A DNA stretch of 5,691 nucleotides from Thermodesulfobacteriota bacterium (GCA_030018715.1 JASEHN010000212.1:1-5691), one strand, 5' to 3'. Shown: positions 1 to 5,293, counted from the first letter of the stretch. Numbers and translations: made by a program. Notes: generated by a model from the letters alone, not told the origin.

Positions 1-37
1 TGCAATTGCAATAGGGCAATGATGGAGATTAGGAGAC

Positions 38-1840
38 TCAAATACTACATTCCCCTTGACAGCCAAGATGCATTATCAGCTCGTCCCAATTTTTCGGGAG
101 TTTTATTGGTTTGGTCACAAGGGTGTTATACATGGTATAAAAAGTCATCGATTTGTTTCTGGTTGGATCCCCACAAACAAAAATGGGCAGCTGTTTGGGC
201 CCCGGTGCTACTGGAATTGTGGCATCTTCTCCTTCCGCAACCATGGGAAACCACGCCGGTAATTTGCCTTTCTCGATCACCCATTCCGGAAGTTTGCCCT
301 TCTTCAGGAAGTCGCGGTGTGTTTCCCGCATTCCTTCATGAGCGCCGTAATAGGATTCAAAGTCAACTTCAGTTAAGGTGTACCTTGCGTTCTTCCACAC
401 AGCCTCCTGCACATCCTCCCGGGAGTAACCATTCTCGGCAAAAACCCTGGCAACCCCCGGGGTGATAAAGATCGTGAACACCAACCTCGGAGACTCCTGT
501 TGTCCAACGCTGTGATTGGGGCTACCGGCTCGGGCTACATCGTACGCCAGCAACTGAACAATACGCTCGGGCTCAGACGCGGTAGGGTACATTTGATAGC
601 CCCATTTCGCGGTCCCACAAACGCTCACCGCACTCGTTCCTCGGTCAAAGCCCTCGTTGACATGATAAGGTTTCCAGCCAATCTCCTGAAGCAATTCTTC
701 GTTCTCTGCGAAAACAGGCGGCAGGATGTACCCGAAGGTTCCCATGTAAACCTCTCCCGGCCTGTGACCCCCCAAATTATGCCTGATCAATCCCATGGCG
801 CGGCCTATGACGGTGTTGGCTCCTCGGGAAACAAGCCCGACACCGTTTTCGATGCCCAATTGTTTCGCAAGGGGACCATTGACGACAAAAAACATATTCC
901 AGCCCCCCGTACTGCCAAGCTGCTCCAAGTTATAAATCGGGTCGCCGATAGCCTCCGCGGCCGCTGTCAGCACCGGCATATGCTCGGGGCGACACCCGGC
1001 CATTGCCCCATTGACAGCAATATTCCAGGGGGTTACCCGTATGGAGGACGGTTTCAGGATGGCAACCTCCTGATCAGGAGAGAGGGGGGTATATTTCAGG
1101 AATTCCTCAACCCTCTCTAAAGTAGGGGGGATGATAGCGAGGCCATCGGTCCACCAATTCGAGAAGAAAAAGTCGTTCACTTCCTTGAGATTGCCTTTGA
1201 ATACGATCTCCCTGGCCTTTGCGGTTTCATCCGATAATCCCCCCTTCTCGATCGGTTTGGTTAAGGCCTCGATGATAAGGGTAAGAGTTTTTTCCTTAAA
1301 ATACTTGTTCATCGTAGCTACCGAATCCAGGTTAATCGTACCCGGATATTCGGCATGCCGTAAATCGGGCACCCCCTCTGCAACGCCTGTCTTTTGGACA
1401 AGATCCAGAAAGCTCGTAGCGGCAAAGGTTACCGAAGGAATACCGAGTTTCTCCGCTTCTATGGCTGACCGCGCCGCGGCCAGGCTGCAGGTCCCTCAAC
1501 AACCATTTCCCATTATGGCTGCGTCACAACCCTTTTCCTTAATCTTAGCCCTCAGATCCTCCAGTGTTTTCTTCTTCTTCTCCGGATGAAGGGACGCAAT
1601 GGTAACCAAAGGAAACTCGGTATACGGAATCACCTTTATGGCGGGATACCTCTCCCGTAACATCTTTCTAATCATAGGAAAAGTTTCATCCCCCCGAAAA
1701 CCCCCATTCCATATTTCACCGATCGTTTTGCCCTCTAAAGTATTCAGGCGAGGTGCCATTGTTATCGTATTCACAACTGGCTCACCCAGAGGGTTCACCA
1801 CCTCGTAAACCCCTTCTTTACCGGTCACAGGCGCAACCAT
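38..1840 (-). CDS. UGSC-family selenoprotein fused to a large domain of unknown function (600 aa, one in-frame Sec UGA)
   Basis: I read one continuous protein. Codons 1-114 run from ATG at 1840 to a UGA (1498-1496). The same frame then continues without a stop for 485 codons to a UGA at 40-38. A GGAGG ribosome site (1851-1847) sits 6 nt before the ATG, and nothing comparable precedes any start after the internal UGA. Around the UGA the protein reads MGNGC-U-GTCS (C114, U115, C118), followed by a helix-like AAARS stretch and LGIPSV. This matches the UGSC/CGSC family of (seleno)proteins, which has a thiol/selenol motif and no proven reaction that I know of. The C-terminal part has WWTDGLAIIPP (229-239), NGAMAGCRPE (277-286), VVNGPLAKQLGI (319-330), GGHRPGE and a terminal CQGEC (C594, C598). 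It resembles a widespread uncharacterised family often linked to UGSC proteins. No signal peptide or membrane segment is seen, so it is probably cytoplasmic. A redox or thiol-transfer role is inferred. The alternative is a gene broken by a nonsense mutation. Confidence 0.85.
1465..1495 (-). promoter_or_regulatory. Bacterial SECIS-like hairpin just downstream of the Sec UGA
   Basis: After the UGA come 12 nt, then a 6-bp stem CUGGCC (1483-1478) / GGUCAG (1470-1465) with one G-U pair, closing a 7-nt GCGGCGC loop (1477-1471). Bacterial SECIS elements lie within the coding sequence immediately after the UGA. They have an apical loop roughly 16-37 nt away and a G among the first loop bases. Distance, stem and loop G all fit. 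The bases also encode protein, so the hairpin is not free to vary. No folding energy was computed. Confidence 0.6.
1496..1498 (-). other. In-frame UGA, predicted selenocysteine codon (Sec115)
   Basis: The minus strand reads GGT TGT TGA GGG ACC TGC AGC, giving G-C-U-G-T-C-S. The frame is open on both sides of the TGA: 114 codons before and 485 after. The residue sits exactly where the UGSC/CGSC family carries Sec or Cys, with a Cys immediately before it and another three positions after it. Confidence 0.83.
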
Positions 1841-1846
1841 GCTCTG

Positions 1847-1851
1847 CCTCC
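1847..1851 (-). promoter_or_regulatory. Ribosome binding site fixing the selenoprotein start
   Basis: GGAGG (within AAGGAGGC) on the minus strand lies 6 nt before ATG 1840-1838. It is the only strong Shine-Dalgarno near this reading frame and supports starting the protein upstream of the UGA. Confidence 0.75.
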
Positions 1852-2153
1852 TTCGATGAAAATTTCTTTATTGACGAAGAATCAACCTCGTTCCATCCTC
1901 CTTTTCCTTCAAAGGAGAACCGACCTGAAGTTTTTGAAAGCGATGTAGAAAGGGGGACATTCGTGCAGAGCGTGCTTTGCGTCTTTTCAAATGTGGTTCC
2001 CTTCTTTCTCATTCTTTTATGCATTTTCTGCACGAACGTCCCCACTTTATTGACTTTTCTTCGGAGTATCTCCTCCAATTTCTTTTCGATTCCCCCCAGT
2101 TTCGCAAATTTATTCAATCCCCCTCGTTTATTGAAGTGTGGGAGTATTAATCA
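1852..2153. other. Intergenic region between hicB and the selenoprotein gene
   Basis: About 300 nt without a gene I can support. It holds the inverted repeat 1949-2048 and a 10-bp direct repeat CTTTATTGAC at 1866-1875 and 2045-2054. I saw no convincing -35/-10 pair for the selenoprotein. It may be transcribed by readthrough from the hicAB operon or from a non-sigma-70 promoter. A 99-codon minus-strand frame crosses the repeat but overlaps the start of the selenoprotein and has no recognisable domain. Confidence 0.5.
1949..2048. repeat. Long imperfect inverted repeat, REP/MITE-like element
   Basis: The left arm GGGGACATTCGTGCAGA (1953-1969) is the reverse complement of TCTGCACGAACGTCCCC (2027-2043) except for one base. 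Pairing extends outward as AAAG (1949-1952) with CTTT (2045-2048) if the A at 2044 is bulged. The two arms of about 21 bp enclose 57 nt with no evident gene. Such GGGGACGTTC-type palindromes remind me of REP-like elements moved by IS200-type (RAYT/TnpA_REP) transposases; that link is inference. The element lies between hicB and the selenoprotein, where it could also act as a transcript end or stabiliser. Confidence 0.65.
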
Positions 2154-2537
2154 TCAGCCGCGGTGATTTTTGCCTTTGGGAATTTCGATCCCCTTCTCAT
2201 GGGCGAGCTTGTAGGTAATGAGCTGATTCAAAGAGATGCCTTCTTCTTTCGCATCAAAATCGAGTTCCCTTTGAAGGGAAGGAGGGAGGCGAAGCGCAAA
2301 TCTACCGGAATACCTTTTCTCATCCACCGGCTGGGGAATCTCTCGCCCCATTTGCTTGGCGGCTTTCATCCATAGCTCGGCAGCCACTTTCACTTCCCTA
2401 ATCGCCTCCTCAGGCCTTTCCCCGAATGCCGAACAGCCAGAAAGTTCTGGAACACGGGCAATATAGCCTCTATCTTCTTCGCTATATAAAATGATTATCC
2501 GATATTTAAATCTTTCCTTTCCGGTCTTCTTACCCAT
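2154..2537 (-). CDS. hicB: HicB-family antitoxin with C-terminal ribbon-helix-helix domain
   Basis: A 127-residue antitoxin of the HicAB type II system. It would bind and block the HicA RNase and repress the operon. Residues about 11-60 form the HicB partial RNase H-like fold, with the typical YSEEDRGYIARVPELSGC (18-35) followed by GERPEEAIREVKVAAELW (39-56). Residues about 79-112 (FALRLPPSLQ..., then ISLNQLITYKLAH) are a ribbon-helix-helix DNA-binding domain, as in the long form of HicB. The ATG (2537-2535) has a GGAGG (2550-2546) 8 nt upstream, inside the end of hicA, and only 3 nt separate the two genes, so they are translationally linked. The order toxin first, antitoxin second is usual for hicAB. 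The frame is intact, unlike its toxin partner. Confidence 0.88.
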   Translation of the reverse strand: MGKKTGKERFKYRIIILYSEEDRGYIARVPELSGCSAFGERPEEAIREVKVAAELWMKAAKQMGREIPQPVDEKRYSGRFALRLPPSLQRELDFDAKEEGISLNQLITYKLAHEKGIEIPKGKNHRG

Positions 2538-2540
2538 CGT

Positions 2541-2794
2541 TCATTCCTCCAATTTCAGATCATACCTTTGGACAATGCTTAAAAATTGCTTTACCTGGTA
2601 AGGTTTTACTTTTCCTTGGACATCTTGAAAGTTGAGGATTTCTTTTATACCGGCATGTCCATAAACCCGGTGGCTCCCTTTTCCTCCTTGGAATACAAAA
2701 CCGATTTTTTTGCCAGTTGGCAAAGATCACGGAAACGGACGTCCTTTGGATTGTTTTTGATCCTCAGAAAGAGCTTTTCGGCCGCGGCACTCAT
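2541..2794 (-). CDS. hicA: HicA-family mRNA interferase toxin, frame broken at an A7 run
   Basis: HicA toxins are small dsRBD-fold RNases that cleave mRNA. From ATG 2794-2792 one frame reads 30 codons, MSAAAEKLFLRI then KDVRFRDLCQLAKK, to a run of seven A's (2711-2705). Staying in frame gives a stop at 2647-2645 (49 aa). Shifting -1 on the run continues as IGFVFQGGKGSHRVY, then KEILNFQDVQGK and KPYQVKQFL, to TGA 2543-2541. The joined 84-residue product matches the usual HicA layout and length: N-terminal RF-DL helix, GSH catalytic-His motif (H42), I-N-Q strand and KPYQV helix. The downstream part alone would have to start at TTG 2723 and lacks the first helix. Causes could be a lost base in the assembly, a real inactivating mutation, or programmed frameshifting. 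Identity as HicA is firm; functionality is open. Confidence 0.82.
2705..2711 (-). other. A7 slippery heptamer / frameshift point in hicA
   Basis: The minus strand reads CTG GCA AAA AAA TCG in the start-codon frame. A AAA AAA fits the X XXY YYZ pattern known for -1 ribosomal slippage, and a -1 shift here gives exactly the codon (ATC) that continues the HicA family sequence. No strong downstream hairpin was identified by eye. Homopolymers are also the commonest place for sequencing errors; one extra A would repair the gene. Confidence 0.7.
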
Positions 2795-2817
2795 ATGATA
2801 TTATATATAGTATCATA
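2794..2817. promoter_or_regulatory. Palindromic operator candidate over the hicAB -10 and start
   Basis: TATGATA (2794-2800) and TATCATA (2811-2817) are perfect inverted arms. The 10 nt between them also pair except for one position, giving a near-perfect 24-bp palindrome. It covers the -10 and touches the hicA ATG, the expected place for autorepression by the HicB ribbon-helix-helix domain. Binding is inferred. Confidence 0.55.
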
Positions 2818-2831
2818 ACCTCTGTTGTCAA
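2800..2831 (-). promoter_or_regulatory. Sigma-70-type promoter of hicAB, probably leaderless
   Basis: On the minus strand a perfect TTGACA (2831-2826) is followed after 18 nt by TATATA (2807-2802). An overlapping TATAAT (2805-2800) would have a 20-nt spacer. Initiation 7-8 nt after the -10 would fall at or next to the hicA ATG (2794). No Shine-Dalgarno precedes that ATG, so a leaderless message is likely. Confidence 0.6.
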
Positions 2832-3131
2832 TCACCTTATCGAAAACTTTTAACGAAAGGGAAATGGGGTTAACACAATTTGTTGCCGCGAAGAAGGGGA
2901 CGAAGGTTCTAAAATAACTTGACAGAGATGATAAAAAGGGCAAGGTTGGTAAGGCGAGATACTCGAGGTTTGGAAGAATTGGCCTTAAATCTATCGTGAC
3001 AAATTCGCCAACTGATGGTTAATTATTAGCCATGATATGGCGATATTTACAAGAGCCAATTTTAGAATCTCTGAAACTTTTTCCCGCCGTCCTCCTTCTT
3101 ATGAATAAAAAATAATGCTTCCTGATTTGAG
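2832..3131. other. Intergenic region without a recognisable gene
   Basis: About 300 nt between the divergent hicAB promoter and the promoter of the Moco-carrier gene. All frames are short. A 23-codon frame from ATG 3037-3039 has no ribosome site and no recognisable product. A small hairpin GCCAT-GAT-ATGGC lies at 3029-3041. A lone TTGACA (2919-2924) lacks a -10 at proper spacing. Confidence 0.4.
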
Positions 3132-3159
3132 CTGACAGTTATTTCAAACCTGTTAAAAT
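3132..3159 (+). promoter_or_regulatory. Promoter upstream of the Moco-carrier gene (extended -10)
   Basis: CTGACA (3132-3137), a 16-nt spacer and TAAAAT (3154-3159), the latter preceded by TGT to give an extended -10 (TGnTAAAAT). Transcription from about 3166 would give a leader of about 110 nt before ATG 3274. That leader contains a GC-rich hairpin GCGGC-TAC-GCCGC (3220-3232). Confidence 0.5.
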
Positions 3160-3273
3160 GCTCATTAAAGATTCCATCCCCAACAAGGCAAAGAAGGGCG
3201 TGGCGGGTGTTTTTTGGTTGCGGCTACGCCGCGCTGTGTTCTTTGTGGTCAATAAATTTTGGGAACTTTAATC

Positions 3274-3735
3274 ATGTTGGAAAAAATCATTTCCGGTGGG
3301 CAGACGGGGGTGGATCGGGCCGCATTGGATGTAGCTCTGGAGTTAGGTATTCCATGCGGCGGTTGGTGCTCGAAAGGACGGAGAGCGGAGGATGGGATCA
3401 TCCCAACCCGTTACCCCATGGAAGAGACATCATCCCCTGAATACCCGGTGCGGACGGAGATGAATGTTGAAGATTCTGATGGGACGCTCATCTTGACCTG
3501 GGGCTCCCCAGTCGGGGGAACTCTCCTCACCCTGAAACTGGCCCGGAAACATCGTAAGCCCTATTTTCTGGTGGACCTGTCCCAAGGGGGAGATGCCTTA
3601 AGCGTTAAGGAGTGGAGCCGAAAAAATCATGTCCGCACTCTGAATGTGGCCGGTCCCCGGGAGAGCGAGGCCCCTGAAATCTACGCCCGAGCCACCTTCT
3701 TCCTCAAGGAGGTTTTAATCAATTTAAATATGTGA
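3274..3735 (+). CDS. Putative molybdenum (Moco) carrier protein, YpsA/LOG-like fold
   Basis: A 153-residue soluble protein of the bacterial 'putative molybdenum carrier' family, a Rossmann-type fold related to LOG lysine decarboxylase-like and algal Moco carrier proteins. The hallmark ISGGQTGVDRAALD (6-19) forms the first strand and nucleotide loop. Then come PCGGWCSKGRRAEDG (27-41), TEMNV-DSDGTLIL (61-74), GSPVGGTLLT (77-86) and FLVDLSQ (98-104), all in family order, and the length is normal. In this family the name rests on structural similarity; ligand and role in bacteria are unproven. I chose ATG 3274 because the conserved domain starts 5 residues later. A TTG at 3259 is in frame but has no ribosome site, while a weak GGGA lies 9 nt before 3274. 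It seems to be a single-gene unit with its own promoter. No molybdoenzyme gene is nearby in this window. Confidence 0.85.
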   Translation: MLEKIISGGQTGVDRAALDVALELGIPCGGWCSKGRRAEDGIIPTRYPMEETSSPEYPVRTEMNVEDSDGTLILTWGSPVGGTLLTLKLARKHRKPYFLVDLSQGGDALSVKEWSRKNHVRTLNVAGPRESEAPEIYARATFFLKEVLINLNM

Positions 3736-3745
3736 AAGGCAGGAT

Positions 3746-3774
3746 TTGACCTTACAGACCCTGTCAAGTGTAAT
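3746..3774 (+). promoter_or_regulatory. Possible distal promoter upstream of mazEF
   Basis: TTGACC (3746-3751), a 17-nt spacer and TGTAAT (3769-3774). It is weaker than the promoter at 3807-3835 and separated from it by a small hairpin GGCCA-GCAAA-TGGCC (3789-3803). That hairpin has no proper U-run, so I do not call it a terminator. Confidence 0.3.
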
Positions 3775-3806
3775 ATTGACTACCTCCTGGCCAGCAAATG
3801 GCCTAT

Positions 3807-3835
3807 TTGACAATCATAGTATGATAAGCTAAAAT
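3807..3835 (+). promoter_or_regulatory. Sigma-70 promoter of the mazEF operon
   Basis: A perfect TTGACA (3807-3812), 17-nt spacer and TAAAAT (3830-3835). Transcription would start near 3842, about 23 nt before the antitoxin ATG at 3865, leaving room for the GAGGTGG ribosome site at 3854-3860. Confidence 0.75.
3813..3825. promoter_or_regulatory. Palindromic operator candidate in the mazEF promoter spacer
   Basis: ATCATA-G-TATGAT is a perfect inverted repeat lying wholly between the -35 and -10. This is the expected site for autorepression by the ribbon-helix-helix antitoxin encoded directly downstream. Function is inferred from position and symmetry. Confidence 0.6.
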
Positions 3836-3864
3836 ACAATCAAAATGCACACTGAGGTGGCACA

Positions 3865-4089
3865 ATGGATTTTGTCCGCATAAATATCAGCCTTCCCAAG
3901 AGAATTGTCCAAGAACTCTCCCAAAAGCTCCCCCCCAGAAAAAGAAGCCAGTTTATAGCGGAGGCTGTAAAAAAACGTCTCAAGGAGCAAGAAGCGCAAA
4001 AGCTCGCTGCTGAATATGAAGAAGCGGCGGCGGAAGTTCGACGGATCAACAAAGAGCTCGAAGGGACTATCAACGATGGTCTCGATTAG
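3865..4089 (+). CDS. mazE: Ribbon-helix-helix antitoxin of a MazEF/PemIK-type system
   Basis: A 74-residue antitoxin. Residues 3-45 are a ribbon-helix-helix (CopG/MetJ-like) domain: strand VRINISLP, helix KRIVQELSQKL, then RKRSQFIAEAVKKRLKE. A charged, helical, Glu-rich tail (about 46-74, with EEAAAEVRRINKELEG) would be the part that wraps the toxin. It starts at ATG 3865 behind GAGGTGG (3854-3860). It overlaps the MazF gene by 14 nt, so the two are translationally coupled in the usual antitoxin-first order. It likely represses its own promoter through the palindrome at 3813-3825. The fold differs from the AbrB-like E. coli MazE; RHH partners of MazF are common in other bacteria, so the symbol denotes role only. 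Confidence 0.85.
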   Translation: MDFVRINISLPKRIVQELSQKLPPRKRSQFIAEAVKKRLKEQEAQKLAAEYEEAAAEVRRINKELEGTINDGLD

Positions 4090-4420
4090 GCGGGGCGATG
4101 TCTTTCTGGTCAACTTTGATCCCACCGTTGGGGCGGAGGTAAAAAAGAGCCGGCCAGCAGTTGTAGTTTCCAATGACATCAATAATACCCACTCTCCCAT
4201 TATCTCCATCTCCCCCATAACTTCAAATGTGACCCGCGTCTATTCTTTCGAGGTTGAAATCCCTGCCGGAACGGCTGGGTTGAAGACTCGCTCCAAAATC
4301 ATGGTTAACCAAACTCGGGCGGTAGATAAAATGCGCCTAAGCAAAAAGTTGGGCCAACTCCCAGCGCAAATCATGGGAGAGGTCAACCAGGCTTTGAAGC
4401 TGCATTACAATCTGGAATAA
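4076..4420 (+). CDS. mazF: MazF/PemK-family endoribonuclease toxin
   Basis: A 114-residue mRNA interferase, a full-length MazF. It would cleave single-stranded RNA at short motifs and stop growth when the antitoxin is lost; the target motif cannot be told from sequence. Family landmarks in order: RRGDVFLVNFDPTVGAE (5-21), KKSRPAVVVSND (23-34) with R26, SISPITSN (44-51) with T49, and KIMVNQTRAVDK (74-85) with Q79. R26 and T49 correspond to the catalytic Arg and Thr of Bacillus MazF. An in-frame start at 4016 would add 20 residues that merely duplicate antitoxin coding DNA in another frame. I prefer ATG 4076, five residues before the conserved RGDV, with AAGGG (4061-4065) 10 nt upstream. All key residues are present, so the toxin should be active. 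Confidence 0.9.
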   Translation: MVSIRRGDVFLVNFDPTVGAEVKKSRPAVVVSNDINNTHSPIISISPITSNVTRVYSFEVEIPAGTAGLKTRSKIMVNQTRAVDKMRLSKKLGQLPAQIMGEVNQALKLHYNLE

Positions 4421-4617
4421 CTTCAGATCAAGAAACTTCACCTTACTAAGGAATGGAGGGTAGGATTCAAGAACTTGGCTTGGCCGACCTACTTGGAATC
4501 CTCCATATCGATCTTGGTGACTCACGAGGGGAATTTGGGCTGGTATGTTTTCACCATGGAGGTGACCAACGAAGATTCCGCTCTTTGAATGACCGGATAT
4601 TTCAAAATTATTTAACC
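4421..4617. other. Gap between mazF and the nitroreductase, with an inverted repeat
   Basis: About 200 nt. AGGATTCAAG (4462-4471) pairs with CTTGGAATCCT (4492-4502) with one bulged G and a 20-nt loop. There is no U-run, so its role as a terminator is doubtful. A frame from ATG 4453 begins MEGRIQELGLADLLGIL, faintly like the start of DUF4388/PATAN proteins, but it runs into the nitroreductase out of frame. I regard it as a possible gene remnant at most. Confidence 0.4.
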
Positions 4618-4622
4618 GGAGG
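4618..4622 (+). promoter_or_regulatory. Ribosome binding site of the nitroreductase
   Basis: GGAGG lies 8 nt before ATG 4631. It fixes this start just ahead of the conserved ARQSIR motif. Confidence 0.75.
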
Positions 4623-4630
4623 TATTATCG

Positions 4631-5293
4631 ATGGAAATCCTGGAAGGTATCAATGCAAGGCAGAGCATTCGCGCTTTCAAGCCCGACCCCGTCGCCAGAG
4701 ATGTGTTGAACAAAATATTGCAGGCGGTGAGCAACAGCCCTTCCTATACCAACAGCCAGCCCTGGGAAGTAGTCATGGTAATGGGTAAAAAGAAGGATGA
4801 ACTGGGTCGGAAACTACTGGAACTGGCCAGGGCAAAGGCGCCGACCAGTCCCGACCTGCCCATGCCCAAGGGCTGGCCGGCGGCGTTGGAGGAGCGCTCC
4901 CGGGAGCATGGCGCCCGTAGGCTCACCACGCTAGGGGTAGCGAGGGATGATGAGGAGGGGAGAGAAAAATTGCGCCTGATGAATTTTGAATTCTACGGCG
5001 CGCCGTGCGCTGTCTTCCTCTTCATTGACGGGTCGCTGGGAGAGTGGTCGATCTTCGACATGGGCCTGTTTGCCCAGAACCTGATTCTGGCGGCGCACTC
5101 GCTTGGCGTGGAGAGCTGCCTGCAGGCCTCAGTGACCAACTACGCGCCGGAGATAAAAAAATTCCTCGGCATAGCGGAGAGCAAAAAGCTGGTTATCTGC
5201 GTATCCTTGGGCTACCCAGACAAGAAGGCCAAATTGAATACCTACCGCAGCCTCAAGGAAAAGCCGGATGAGTTTACGAGGTGGTACGAGTAA
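4631..5293 (+). CDS. Nitroreductase-family FMN-dependent oxidoreductase
   Basis: A 220-residue cytoplasmic flavoprotein of the NfsB/FRase-like nitroreductase superfamily, usually a homodimer using NAD(P)H and FMN to reduce nitroaromatics, quinones or other acceptors. The true substrate cannot be told. FMN-phosphate residues lie in INARQSIRAFKPDPV (7-21: R10, S12, R14). SPSYTNSQPWEVVMV (36-50) is the typical second FMN segment. GEWSIFDMGLFAQNLILAAHSLGVESC (137-163) is the dimer/FMN helix. KLVICVSLGYPDKKAKLNTYRS (186-207) is the C-terminal FMN motif, with R206 in the position of the usual closing Arg. The length is normal and the frame intact. It follows mazF on the same strand after 210 nt with its own ribosome site. 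It is more likely an independent gene than part of the toxin operon, although no clear promoter was found. Confidence 0.9.
   Translation: MEILEGINARQSIRAFKPDPVARDVLNKILQAVSNSPSYTNSQPWEVVMVMGKKKDELGRKLLELARAKAPTSPDLPMPKGWPAALEERSREHGARRLTTLGVARDDEEGREKLRLMNFEFYGAPCAVFLFIDGSLGEWSIFDMGLFAQNLILAAHSLGVESCLQASVTNYAPEIKKFLGIAESKKLVICVSLGYPDKKAKLNTYRSLKEKPDEFTRWYE

Noticed and set aside
29..40. The selenoprotein's final UGA is followed by only two codons (GTC TCC) and then TAA, so a second Sec could in principle extend the protein.
   Set aside because: The extension would be three residues, there is no convincing hairpin downstream, and the domain is already complete. An ordinary stop is simpler.
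500..1120. Long plus-strand open frame of 206 codons opposite the selenoprotein gene.
   Set aside because: It is a shadow of the minus-strand gene, with Arg/His/Pro-rich sequence, no ribosome site and no recognisable family.
1818..2117. Minus-strand open frame of 99 codons with a Lys/Glu-rich start.
   Set aside because: It begins at TTG, runs through both arms of the inverted repeat, overlaps the ribosome site and start of the selenoprotein gene, and shows no recognisable domain.
3220..3232. GCGGC-TAC-GCCGC hairpin next to a T6 run as a terminator.
   Set aside because: The T-run precedes the hairpin on the plus strand, and on the minus strand the hairpin is followed by A's, so it fits neither direction.
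3789..3803. GGCCA-GCAAA-TGGCC as terminator of the Moco-carrier gene.
   Set aside because: The stem is only 5 bp and the following bases are TATTTGACA, which form the mazEF -35 rather than a U-run.
4016..4075. Upstream in-frame start for mazF adding 20 residues.
   Set aside because: The extra residues are antitoxin coding DNA read in another frame. Family alignment and spacing favour ATG 4076.
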